A stretch of 42,783 bases of DNA. Source: a virus. The DNA is taken from positions 1 to 42,783 of the IMG/VR virus record IMGVR_UViG_3300036782_000033, one strand, 5' to 3'. The translations under genes and the position numbers were made by a program. This document shows positions 21,924 to 29,028 of this stretch, one piece after another. Numbering within the stretch: the stretch's first letter is position 1; each line of letters begins with the position of its first letter. The notes under the pieces were generated by a model. That model was not told the origin of the DNA and did not search any database. It worked only from the letters and a program-made list of their open reading frames with translations.

Positions 21924-22705
21924 GCCGCTTCGTCGTTCAGGCAACTTGGGCTGACGCTCCCCATCTTACCGAGGAGGCGAAGGCCGAGCTGCGGGCGTCG
22001 ATCCCGCAATACCAGCTCGACGCGCGTTCCAAGGGTATTCCGCAGCTCGGCAGCGGCGCGATCTATCCCGTGCCGGAGAGCGATGTCACGGTGCAGCCGT
22101 TTCCGATCCCGGAGCATTGGCCGCGTGGTTATGCACTCGACGTGGGCTGGAACCGGACGGCGGCGGTTTGGGGCACGATGGATCGCGAGACCGATACGCT
22201 CTACCTCTACAATGAATATTACCGCGGCCAGGCGGAGCCGTCGGTGCATGCCGCTGCCATCCGGGCGCGCGGCGAGTGGATGATCGGGGTGATCGATCCT
22301 GCGGCGCGCGGGCGCAGCCAGAAAGACGGCTCGCAGCTTATGCAGGACTATACCGACCTGGGTTTGACATTAGTCAAGGCGGACAATTGGGTGGAAACCG
22401 GGCTCCTCGATGTGTGGCAACGGCTGAGCCTGGGGCGGCTGAAGGTGTTCTCGGTGCTGCAAAACTGGTTCATGGAGTATCGATTGTATCGGCGCGACGA
22501 GAAGGGCCGCGTTGTGAAAGTGCTGGACCACCTGATGGACACGACGCGCTACCTGGTGGTGAGCGGCATTGAGCTGATGGCGATTCCGCCGGACTATCTG
22601 AAGCGGTCCGGGCTGGTGATCCGCTCGGGAAACGACGTGATGCCGTCGGGCGACTACGATCCGTATGCGGGCATGGGTCTGCCGCTGCCGGGGAGGGGAC
22701 GATGA
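21920..22705 (+). CDS. Terminase large subunit, nuclease domain polypeptide (split gene, part 2)
   Basis: GTG 21920 gives 261 residues beginning SRFVVQATWADAPHLTEEAK, the sequence that normally follows the ATPase domain. The RNase H-fold nuclease has its first acidic residue in ALDVGWNRTA (Asp74) and its second in GVIDPAARGRS (Asp126), followed by DGSQLMQDYTDLG. The upstream open frame from 21824 has no TerL similarity before Ser21921-21923 region. No ribosome site is visible; initiation probably follows termination of the 36-residue ORF. It cuts concatemeric DNA during packaging, presumably after assembling with part 1. Confidence 0.8.
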   Translation: MSRFVVQATWADAPHLTEEAKAELRASIPQYQLDARSKGIPQLGSGAIYPVPESDVTVQPFPIPEHWPRGYALDVGWNRTAAVWGTMDRETDTLYLYNEYYRGQAEPSVHAAAIRARGEWMIGVIDPAARGRSQKDGSQLMQDYTDLGLTLVKADNWVETGLLDVWQRLSLGRLKVFSVLQNWFMEYRLYRRDEKGRVVKVLDHLMDTTRYLVVSGIELMAIPPDYLKRSGLVIRSGNDVMPSGDYDPYAGMGLPLPGRGR

Positions 22706-23085
22706 GCGCGGTAGCGGAGCATTTCGAGCGTCTGCAGGCGCACTTGGCGATGGGCCAGGTGCGCGCGGTAAGGCTGACGCGGCTGCTGGCGCTCGCTGTG
22801 GACGAGGACGGTCGGCCGTCCGTGTTTGTATTGCCGATGGCGCACTCGCTATTGTCGGCCTCGCTGATCCAGGCGAGCGATGCGGCGGCGGACGTTGGTA
22901 TCGAGCTGGGGGATATCCGCTGGACCGCGGTTGTGACGCTGCTGCACAACGCGGGGACGCATGTGCGCGGGATGTCCTGGCGTGAGGCGCTGTCGGTCGC
23001 GAAGCTGCTGCAGGGGCTGCAGGTTCGGGCGGCGCAGCTCCGGCAGCGGCGGTCGACCAGCGAGCCGCGCGTGAGGCTCAGCTGA
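22702..23085 (+). CDS. Hypothetical protein, 127 aa
   Basis: ATG 22702 overlaps the terminase stop (ATGA) and has GGGGAGGGG upstream. The protein is helical with a hydrophobic middle (MAHSLLSASLIQASDAAADV) and a WTAVVTLLHNAG segment. The C-terminus is basic (RAAQLRQRRST). Family not recognised; position between terminase and portal is typical for small head-assembly accessories. Confidence 0.65.
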   Translation: MSAVAEHFERLQAHLAMGQVRAVRLTRLLALAVDEDGRPSVFVLPMAHSLLSASLIQASDAAADVGIELGDIRWTAVVTLLHNAGTHVRGMSWREALSVAKLLQGLQVRAAQLRQRRSTSEPRVRLS

Positions 23086-23294
23086 TGGCGCGCGAGGATT
23101 GGCGGCGCTTATGGCGGGTGAAGCGGATCGTGCGGCGCGAGCGAACGAAGGCGCTGCGTTCCAGCTTGGCATTCGGCAGCGGGGTTATCGAATGGGGCGA
23201 TTTCGGCGAGCCGCGGCGTGATGGCTCCGATGTGTGCCATTTCGTGCCGGTTGTCCTGATGCTGATCCGCAGGGACGCGGCGGAGCGAGGATGA
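23085..23294 (+). CDS. Hypothetical basic protein, 69 aa
   Basis: ATG 23085 overlaps the previous TGA (TGATG). The first 25 residues are very basic (REDWRRLWRVKRIVRRERTK), then a mixed strand/helix part with VCHFVPVVLMLI. Family not recognised. Its stop overlaps the next start (ATGA). Confidence 0.6.
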   Translation: MAREDWRRLWRVKRIVRRERTKALRSSLAFGSGVIEWGDFGEPRRDGSDVCHFVPVVLMLIRRDAAERG

Positions 23295-23506
23295 TGGCAA
23301 AGAGGTGGATTGGCGGCGCTACCTCGAACGCGCACGGGCAGTTCAAGCGCAAGGCGCAGAAGGCGGGCATGAGCACGGCGGCGTTCGCGCGCAAGGAAGC
23401 CGGTGCGCCGGGCAAGCTGGGCGAGGAGGCTCGGCTCGCCGAGACGCTCATGGGTCTCGGTCATCGTCAGGCGGCGAAGAAACTGTATCCGTCGGCGAAG
23501 GCGTAA
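23291..23506 (+). CDS. Small basic conserved phage protein, 71 aa
   Basis: Pattern NAHGQFKRKAQKAGMSTAAFA ... ARLAETLMGLGH resembles short basic proteins that often lie between terminase and portal in podoviruses (the K-G-x-L/F-x-x-x-A ... R-x-x-x-A-x-T-L layout). Function unknown. ATG 23291 overlaps the previous stop; ATG 23294 is equally possible. The 3' end overlaps the opposite-strand gene by 59 bp. Confidence 0.65.
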   Translation: MMAKRWIGGATSNAHGQFKRKAQKAGMSTAAFARKEAGAPGKLGEEARLAETLMGLGHRQAAKKLYPSAKA

Positions 23507-23717
23507 GCCGCCAGAGCCTGCCAGTACAGGCGCCGCAGAAGCGGGCGGTCGCTCCGTCGGGGTGGCGGGTCAGGATCAGCGGGACGTCGTCCTCTCCGAT
23601 CGGTGTGTCGCAGGTGGAGCAGTGCTCTCGCGGTAGCTCGTCGGGGCGTTCCCAAGCGACTGCCCACCAATCGAGTTCTTCGGTTGGGTGGAGCTGCCAT
23701 TTAGGTAGGTTTGCCAT
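23448..23717 (-). CDS. Opposite-strand zinc-finger protein, 89 aa
   Basis: ATG 23717 follows GGAGG at six-base spacing. The protein has CSTC (about residues 33-36) and CGAC (about 61-64) separated by an aliphatic strand (VPLILTRHP), a two-CxxC zinc ribbon, after a Trp-rich start (WQLHPTEELDWWAVAW). Family unknown. It converges on the previous + gene and diverges from the + gene at 23740 with only 22 nt between the starts. Confidence 0.6.
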   Translation of the reverse strand: MANLPKWQLHPTEELDWWAVAWERPDELPREHCSTCDTPIGEDDVPLILTRHPDGATARFCGACTGRLWRLTPSPTDTVSSPPDDDRDP

Positions 23718-23739
23718 TTCGTGCCTCCAGGAGTGTGAG
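23718..23739. promoter_or_regulatory. Shared palindromic ribosome-binding block for starts 23717 and 23740
   Basis: CTCCAGGAG (23725-23733) is palindromic around a central A. It gives GGAGG to the - gene and AGGAG to the + gene, each six bases from its start. Confidence 0.65.
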
Positions 23740-23979
23740 ATGGTTCCCCCGCACGGCATGCAGGTGACGCCCGCGTCGTTCATGGCGTCCTTACGGACCG
23801 GTGGGTCGGCGTTTATCCCGGCCGGCAGTCCTACCCCTCCGCCGGCGGCTGGGGCTCTGCAACCGGCGCAGGCGCCGCAGGCGCCGCAATCGGCCGGGCT
23901 GCAGAGCACGGTGTTGACCGGGCCGCTTGGCGCTGGCGGCGGGACGGCGTATCCGACCAAAACCCTGACAGGGCAATAG
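23740..23979 (+). CDS. Small connector-region protein with LTGPxGA motif, 79 aa (copy 1)
   Basis: ATG 23740 has AGGAG upstream; the longer open frame from 23305 is an artefact. A Pro/Ala-rich low-complexity middle is followed by the C-terminal motif STVLTGPLGAGGGTAYPTKT. The next gene ends with the same motif, so the two are tandem duplicates. Short proteins with this kind of T-LLTG...KKTLLG ending are commonly encoded next to podovirus portal genes; the function is not known. Confidence 0.7.
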   Translation: MVPPHGMQVTPASFMASLRTGGSAFIPAGSPTPPPAAGALQPAQAPQAPQSAGLQSTVLTGPLGAGGGTAYPTKTLTGQ

Positions 23980-23982
23980 CAA

Positions 23983-24192
23983 ATGGGTGGTCCCAAGATC
24001 CCCGCGGCTCCCGCTGTTCCGCCTCCGCCGCCGCTGCCGCCGACGATCTCGACGTCGCAGGTGCAGGCGGCCGGCGCGAGCTACCGGAACAACGCGGCGG
24101 CTGCTGCCGGGCTCGGCAGCACGATACTCACCGGGCCGATGGGCGCGGACCAGGGCACCAGCTACGCGCCGAAGACGCTGACTGGTAGCTAG
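23983..24192 (+). CDS. Small connector-region protein with LTGPxGA motif, 69 aa (copy 2)
   Basis: Shares with copy 1 the ending STILTGPMGA followed by TSYAPKTLTG. The N-terminus is a proline block (PAVPPPPPLPPT), then an Ala-rich helix. Only three bases separate it from copy 1. Tandem duplication of a virion-associated peptide is the simplest explanation. Confidence 0.7.
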   Translation: MGGPKIPAAPAVPPPPPLPPTISTSQVQAAGASYRNNAAAAAGLGSTILTGPMGADQGTSYAPKTLTGS

Positions 24193-24194
24193 GG

Positions 24195-24497
24195 GTGTCG
24201 CGCGGTCGCCCGGCGCGGCCTGTCGGTGAGGCGCCTAAAGCGGTGCTGAACGGCGAGGCGCCGGGCAATATCCCGTTTGAATGCGCGGCCGATCGGCGGC
24301 TGCATGGGCTGGCGGCGCCGCGGTATTGCGCTGTGTGCGGTCTCGGCCCGTGCCGCAGCGCGATCTGGACCGCGACGCCCGAGCTGCGCTGGTTTCGGCC
24401 GCCGCGCGGCGGTGATCACGACCTTGTCCTGCAACAGCGCTGGACCGGCTTTGGCCAGTCCGAGTGGCGCGACGTCCAGGTGGAAATGGCTGACTGA
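24195..24497 (+). CDS. Hypothetical protein, 100 aa
   Basis: Start at GTG 24195, three bases beyond the previous stop. The middle has a Cys cluster (ECAADRRLHGL ... CAVCGLGPC) that may bind zinc, followed by a Trp-rich C-terminal half (LRWFRPP, QRWTGFGQSEWRDV). Family not recognised. Its TGA overlaps the portal start (TGATG). Confidence 0.6.
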   Translation: MSRGRPARPVGEAPKAVLNGEAPGNIPFECAADRRLHGLAAPRYCAVCGLGPCRSAIWTATPELRWFRPPRGGDHDLVLQQRWTGFGQSEWRDVQVEMAD

Positions 24498-26374
24498 TGG
24501 CTGCGCCGTTCGCTGTCGCTCCCGCAAGTTCGTATCGTTCCCCGCCGGCTCAAAAGCCGGCGGTGCCGCAGCGCCGTGGCGGCGACGTTGTGCCTGGTCC
24601 GGCGTCGTGGTTTCAGCCGCGGCTCAAGAGCCCGGAGGTCATCAAGCTCGTCCAGCATATGGAGAGCCGGCTCATCGGGCTACGGACCGATCGGTATACC
24701 TGGTGGGTGCATTGGCGCGAGGTGGCTGAATACATCCTGCCGCGGCGCTATCGTTGGCTGGTCACGCCGAATGAGCTGAGCCGCGGCGTTCCGCTCAACC
24801 AGCACATCATCAACAACACGGGGAGCAAAAAAGCGCAGGATTGCGCTGCTGGTTTGAAAGAGGGCACGACGTCGTCCGGGCGGCCCTGGTTCAAGTTGAC
24901 CATCCCGGATATGGACGTCGCGGATACCTCGCCGGTCAAGCTGTGGCTGGACGAGGTGGAAAAGCGCATCCTGCGTGTGCTGGCTGGCTCCAACTATTAT
25001 AGCGCCAAGGCAACGCAATACTTCGACCTGGTCGTATTCGGCACGGCGCCGATGCTGATTTACGAAGACAGCACGGACGTCATTCGCTGCTTCAACCCGT
25101 GCGCGGGCGAGTACTACCTCGCGAACAGCGACGAGCTGCGGATCGATACCTTCTACCGCGAGATCACGATGACGGTCTCGCAGTTGGTGCAAAAGTTCCA
25201 ACTGGTGAATTGCTCCAACGGGGTGCAGCAGGCCTTTCGCAATGGCGGTGCTGCGCTCGGCCGGGAGATCAAGGTGTGCCATGCCATCGAGCCGAACGAC
25301 TCCCGGGTCGGCGCGAGGGTGCTGCCGGATCGGTTCGCTTCGCGCGAGGTGTATTGGGAGGCGGGCAACTACTCGCAGGGGGTGCTGTCGCTCAAAGGGT
25401 ATTTTGAGCAGCCGTTCTCGGCGCCGCGCTGGGATCTGGCGGCGAACGATGCGTATGGGCGTTCGCCGGGGATGGATGCGCTCGGGTCGATCAAGCAGCT
25501 CCAGCTCATGGAACGGCGCGCGGCGCAGGGCATCGACAAGCAGGTCAATCCGCCGCTGAAGGCGCACGTGTCGATGAAGAACCAGCCGGCGATCAATCTG
25601 CCGGGCGGGATCACCTTCGTGCCGGACATGACGGCGGCGGGCTCGGGCATTGCGCCGGTGTATGAGGTCAAGCCCGACCTGGCGGCGATGCACGAGGACC
25701 GGAAGGAGGTCGAGCAACGGATCTCCGACACGTTCTTCGGCAACCTCTGGCAGATGATCTCCAACCTGGAGCGGGACGTCACGGCGTTCCAGGTCGCGCG
25801 GATGCAGGAAGAAAAGCTGGTGCAGCTCGGGCCGGTGCTCGAGCGCAATCAGAACGAGTCGCTCGACCCGGATCTCAATCGGGTGTTCCAGATCATGGCG
25901 CGGCGCGGGATGCTGCCGCCGGCGCCGAAGGAGATCCACGGCTTTCCGGTGCAGATCCAGTATGTGTCGATGCTGGCGGTGGCGCAGCGGGCTGCCTCGA
26001 CGTCGGCGCTGGAGCAGCTTGTGGGCTTCATAGGCCATCTGCAGGCGGGCGACATCGCGACGGCGCAGGCGGGCGGTGCGGCGACCGCGTGGGACAACAT
26101 CGATCGGGACGAGATCGTCGACGAGTATGCTGATATGTTGGGCGTGTCGCCTCGGGTGATCCGGGCGACGATGCAGGTGGCGCAAATCCGGCAAGCGCGG
26201 GCGCAAGCCGTGGCGCAACAGCAGCAGCAGCAGCAACAAATGGCGATGCTGCAACAGGCTGGGGATAGCGCCAAGACGCTGAGCCAGACCGACGTGGGCG
26301 GCGGTCAGAACGCGCTGGCGGCGATGCTGGGCAATGCAGGGGGTGCGCCGGGTTCGATGGCGCAGGCGGCCTAG
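24497..26374 (+). CDS. Portal protein (head-tail connector, T7 gp8-like), 625 aa
   Basis: The length and motifs match podovirus head-tail connectors: WVHWREVAEYILPRR at the N-terminus, NQHIINNTGSKKAQDCAAGL, RPWFKLTI, YYSAKATQYFDLVVFGTAPM and RRAAQGIDKQVNPPL. It forms the dodecameric ring through which DNA enters and leaves and to which the tail attaches. The C-terminal 60 residues carry a poly-Gln tract (eight Gln after QAVA) and a Gly/Ala-rich tail, often disordered inside the head. The stop TAG at 26372-26374 shares CTAG with the stop of the convergent - gene. Confidence 0.92.
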   Translation: MAAPFAVAPASSYRSPPAQKPAVPQRRGGDVVPGPASWFQPRLKSPEVIKLVQHMESRLIGLRTDRYTWWVHWREVAEYILPRRYRWLVTPNELSRGVPLNQHIINNTGSKKAQDCAAGLKEGTTSSGRPWFKLTIPDMDVADTSPVKLWLDEVEKRILRVLAGSNYYSAKATQYFDLVVFGTAPMLIYEDSTDVIRCFNPCAGEYYLANSDELRIDTFYREITMTVSQLVQKFQLVNCSNGVQQAFRNGGAALGREIKVCHAIEPNDSRVGARVLPDRFASREVYWEAGNYSQGVLSLKGYFEQPFSAPRWDLAANDAYGRSPGMDALGSIKQLQLMERRAAQGIDKQVNPPLKAHVSMKNQPAINLPGGITFVPDMTAAGSGIAPVYEVKPDLAAMHEDRKEVEQRISDTFFGNLWQMISNLERDVTAFQVARMQEEKLVQLGPVLERNQNESLDPDLNRVFQIMARRGMLPPAPKEIHGFPVQIQYVSMLAVAQRAASTSALEQLVGFIGHLQAGDIATAQAGGAATAWDNIDRDEIVDEYADMLGVSPRVIRATMQVAQIRQARAQAVAQQQQQQQQMAMLQQAGDSAKTLSQTDVGGGQNALAAMLGNAGGAPGSMAQAA

Positions 26375-26640
26375 TCGAGCGCGCCGGGGCACTTCGTGTC
26401 GAATAATCGGGCTGCGTTGAGCAGAAGCGCTAGGGTGGTTTCCGCGAGGACGGTTCGGCCGTCTGGCAGGTCGATCCGGATTGTGACGCTGGGCTTGCCG
26501 CTGGTCGTGCCGATCTCGAAGAGGGCGAAGCCTATCGGTGGCGCGCCGTTTCCAAGGTGGATGACCTGGTCTGTGCCCACCTTGCCTTTGAGGTCGGGCC
26601 AGCAGCCGTCTCCGTCGAGGTAGATGATGATCGCCGGCAT
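26371..26640 (-). CDS. Opposite-strand hypothetical protein, 89 aa
   Basis: ATG 26640 with AAGGAA eight bases upstream. The protein is mainly beta: MPAIIIYLDGDGCW, VIHLGNGAPP, FALFEIGTTSGKP, SVTIRIDLPDGRTVLAET, ending in an amphipathic helix. Family not recognised. It converges on the portal gene (stops share CTAG) and diverges from 26671. Confidence 0.6.
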   Translation of the reverse strand: MPAIIIYLDGDGCWPDLKGKVGTDQVIHLGNGAPPIGFALFEIGTTSGKPSVTIRIDLPDGRTVLAETTLALLLNAARLFDTKCPGALD

Positions 26641-26670
26641 TGGCTGGGTTCCTTGTGCACGGGGGTCTCG

Positions 26671-26853
26671 GTGGCCTGGATCATAGAGCGTCGGGGCTGG
26701 TCGCACACGCACCGTGGCTGGCGTCCGGGAATGGACGAGGCCGTGCGGTATCCGACTCAAGGCGAGGCGCAGGCGGAGGTCGACGAGTTGCACCGCGGGC
26801 TGCTGGCGCAGCTCGGCGGCACGCTAGAGGTCAAGGAGGTGGGTCATGAGTGA
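26671..26853 (+). CDS. Small hypothetical protein, 60 aa
   Basis: Start at GTG 26671 with a GGGGG tract five bases upstream. Pattern WIIERRGWSHTHRGWRPGM, then a Glu/Gln-rich helix (EAQAEVDELHRGLLAQL). Family not recognised. Its end overlaps the next ATG by eight bases. Confidence 0.5.
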   Translation: MAWIIERRGWSHTHRGWRPGMDEAVRYPTQGEAQAEVDELHRGLLAQLGGTLEVKEVGHE

Positions 26854-27091
26854 CACTGGAACCGGGGAGCCGGCCGTTGCGCCGGCGAGTCACGTTGCCG
26901 CCGCGGAGTTCTTTGCGCGCGATCGGTACCACGCGGCGACGCATCTGCGGTCGCTGAACCTGCCGGACGAGCTGGCGACAGCGATCCTGCGGGATCTGAA
27001 TGCGGTTTCGCCGGCGCAGCATGTGCTCGTCGCGTATAGCGATGGCGGGGCTCATCACCGCGTCATGGCGTTCGGGTTCGTGACGCCATGA
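26846..27091 (+). CDS. Hypothetical protein, 81 aa
   Basis: Strong AAGGAGG before ATG 26846. Helical with AAAEFFARDRYHAATHLRSL and a beta-strand ending (HVLVAYSDGGAHHRVMAFGF). Family not recognised. Located between portal and the Bbp19-like gene. Confidence 0.65.
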   Translation: MSDTGTGEPAVAPASHVAAAEFFARDRYHAATHLRSLNLPDELATAILRDLNAVSPAQHVLVAYSDGGAHHRVMAFGFVTP

Positions 27092-27291
27092 GGGTGCGCT
27101 CGGCGCCGCTGCGGATGCATCGGCAGATCTACTACGGCAGCGGTCGGCCGATGGAGGAGCGCGGCGAGGATGATCCCGTGCGGCCGGCGCTGCGGGCTGG
27201 GCATCCGGAGAGCTGGGACGTGCTCGTGGCGGGAACGTCGCTGGCCGGCATGCGCTATCCCACGCCGACCCGGCTATCGCGGATCCGGTGA
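27088..27291 (+). CDS. Hypothetical protein, 67 aa
   Basis: ATG 27088 overlaps the previous stop (ATGA). Basic protein with MHRQIYYGSGRP and a Pro/Arg-rich end. No recognised family. Its stop overlaps the next GTG (GTGA), so it belongs to the coupled string 26671-27710. Confidence 0.55.
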   Translation: MRVRSAPLRMHRQIYYGSGRPMEERGEDDPVRPALRAGHPESWDVLVAGTSLAGMRYPTPTRLSRIR

Positions 27292-27710
27292 GCGACTCGC
27301 CGGAGCCTGCGGCGGAGGATCCTGACTGGCTCAACGAGGCCAGGGTCATGCACGGGCTGCCGGCCCTGGCGGAGGGCGAAAAGCCTCCGCCGGACAGCTC
27401 GGATCCGGACGAGGTGCGGAAGCAGCAGCGGGCTGCGCGCCTGCAAGCTCGCAAGATGGCGGCGACGATCGCCGGCATGATGGAAAACGAGCAGGTGCGG
27501 GCGTGGATGTATCGGCTCCTGTCGACCTGCAGGGCGTTCGAGCGATGCGATTTCCCGCCGACGACCTATCAGATCGATGCGCTCGGCCTGGCGCGGTTCG
27601 CGGCGCACCGGGAGATTGCGCAGTTCCTGACTGCGGAGATCATGGCGGCCTGTCCCGAGCTGTATCTTACGATGCTGCGCGAGTGTGCGGGCGCTCAAGG
27701 GCAGGCGTGA
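27288..27710 (+). CDS. Bbp19-like virion protein, 140 aa
   Basis: The C-terminal 75 residues match the Bbp19 structural-domain pattern of BPP-1-like podoviruses: VRAWMYRLLSTCRAFERCDFPP, then HREIAQFLTAEIMAACPELYLTML. The N-terminal 60 residues are acidic with a basic helix (RKQQRAARLQARK). It is probably a head or connector-associated structural protein. Start GTG 27288. The 3' end overlaps the opposite-strand gene by 44 bp. Confidence 0.7.
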   Translation: MSDSPEPAAEDPDWLNEARVMHGLPALAEGEKPPPDSSDPDEVRKQQRAARLQARKMAATIAGMMENEQVRAWMYRLLSTCRAFERCDFPPTTYQIDALGLARFAAHREIAQFLTAEIMAACPELYLTMLRECAGAQGQA

Positions 27711-27885
27711 TGCGCAGCGTCAATCCGGCTCGGCGCATGATCGAGACGCTGTCGTGGAAGTACTGATTGAGGATTGCGAGGTTGCTGGCGTTGTCGTCGG
27801 CGCGGAGTAGCTTGACGCGTGTTGCCGCGGCTAGTGCGGCGAGTTTGTCGTAAGCCGCTGCCTTGGTTTCCTCTTGGTTGTACAT
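27667..27885 (-). CDS. Opposite-strand hypothetical protein, 72 aa
   Basis: ATG 27885 has AGGAG with nine-base spacing. The protein is helical: EETKAAAYDKLAALAAATRV, LLRADDNASNLAILNQYFHD, SIMRRAGLTL. Family not recognised. Lies two bases downstream of the EPTEAM-family gene on the same strand, forming a two-gene antisense unit. Confidence 0.6.
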   Translation of the reverse strand: MYNQEETKAAAYDKLAALAAATRVKLLRADDNASNLAILNQYFHDSVSIMRRAGLTLRITPALERPHTRAAS

Positions 27886-27887
27886 CG

Positions 27888-28178
27888 CTAAGCTCCTGTC
27901 GCTGCGGCTCGGATCATGGCGCGGTACGTCGTGTGGATGGCCTGGGCAGGATCGCCGAAGTGGGTCGGCGTGATCCAGGCGGCGTAAAGCATGGCTTCCG
28001 TGGGCTCCGCCATTGCGGCGAGGGCTGCCTCTGCAATCAGGTCCAGGTCGAGCGTCCCGGAGAGCGAGAGGTCGATGCCTACGCGTCCCGGGCTGGTCAA
28101 TGTGGTGGCTGCTTCGGCGGCTTGTTCCGTCATTGCAACTGCAATCGCCCAAGCGACGCGCTCTCTCATTGATCGCAT
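27888..28178 (-). CDS. EPTEAM-family protein, 96 aa (paralogue of 6180-6518)
   Basis: The core AEPTEAMLYAA followed by YRAMIRAA matches the - strand gene at 6180-6518, as does the opening RERVAWAIAVAM. ATG 28178 is given; ATG 28169 is also possible, and neither has a clear ribosome site. The start lies 19 nt from the divergent scaffold gene. Function unknown. Confidence 0.65.
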   Translation of the reverse strand: MRSMRERVAWAIAVAMTEQAAEAATTLTSPGRVGIDLSLSGTLDLDLIAEAALAAMAEPTEAMLYAAWITPTHFGDPAQAIHTTYRAMIRAAATGA

Positions 28179-28197
28179 CCGAAAGGATTAACACCGT

Positions 28198-29022
28198 ATG
28201 TCTGAGTCGACCAGTGCGGCGCCTGCTGCGGGCGCTGCGGCGGCTGGTGCTGTCTCTCCTGCTGCTGCGCCTGGTGCCGTCGCGCCGGGCGCAGGGGCGG
28301 CTCCTGCGGGCGCTGCTGGCTCCCCCTCGGCGGCGCCCGCGGCCGAGCCGGCAATTGCCGCGTCGGTCCTGACCGATCCGCCGGCGCCGGATCCGGCAAA
28401 GCCGGCCGAGCCTGGCGCGGCGGCGCCGGAAACCAAGCCGGGCGAGGCCAAGCCGGCGGAAGAAACCAGGCCCATCGAGTATGCCGATTTCGAGCTGCCG
28501 GAGGGTCTGGCGAAGGACAACGCCACGCTGGCGACGTTCCGCGAGGAGGCGGCCAAGCTCGGGCTGACGCAGGACCAGGCGCAGGCGCTGGTCAAGACGG
28601 TCGGCCAGCAAGTGGCTGGTCAGGCTGCGGAGCAAATGCAGGCCTGGATCACCACGAATGAGGCCTGGCAGGCCACGATCAAAGCCGATCCGGAGATCGG
28701 CGGCGATCATTTCGAGGGCATGCGCACGAATGTGGCGCGTTTGTTCGATGACTTTATCGGTCCCGCGACGCGCGGTCCCGATGTCAAGGGTGCGGACGGC
28801 AAGCTGTCGCCCGGCCCGATCCTGGATCCGGAACGGAAGGCCCTCTCTGAGGCTCTCCTCCTGACCGGTGCCGGGAACTCTCCACCGATCGTGAAAGCGT
28901 TCGCCCGCATCGCGGCGGCGTACAACGAGGGCGGCCCTGTGCAGGGCAGTCCCGCTCGTACGCCTGTCGATGCCGCGAACCTGCTTTATCCCACGCATGG
29001 CAAGCCCGCAGGGGCGAGATAG
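28198..29022 (+). CDS. Capsid scaffolding protein, 274 aa
   Basis: The gene lies immediately before the major capsid gene. The first 100 residues are Ala/Pro/Gly low-complexity, then acidic helical segments (LPEGLAKDNATLATFREEAAKLG, QAQALVKTVGQQVAGQAAEQM), typical of phage scaffolds, which template the procapsid and leave or are degraded before packaging. AAAGGA lies ten bases before ATG 28198. Confidence 0.8.
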   Translation: MSESTSAAPAAGAAAAGAVSPAAAPGAVAPGAGAAPAGAAGSPSAAPAAEPAIAASVLTDPPAPDPAKPAEPGAAAPETKPGEAKPAEETRPIEYADFELPEGLAKDNATLATFREEAAKLGLTQDQAQALVKTVGQQVAGQAAEQMQAWITTNEAWQATIKADPEIGGDHFEGMRTNVARLFDDFIGPATRGPDVKGADGKLSPGPILDPERKALSEALLLTGAGNSPPIVKAFARIAAAYNEGGPVQGSPARTPVDAANLLYPTHGKPAGAR

Positions 29023-29028
29023 GCATAA

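Noticed and set aside
23305-23739. Upstream extension of the + frame ending at 23979
   Set aside because: Ser/Gly/Arg-rich, overlaps two better frames, and the ATG at 23740 has a strong ribosome site.
26210-26240. CAG/CAA tandem repeat
   Set aside because: It encodes the poly-Gln tract of the portal C-terminus; a coding feature and not a separate element.
24680-26392. Long - strand open frame (570 codons)
   Set aside because: Antisense to the portal gene; Arg/Leu/His-rich with no motif.
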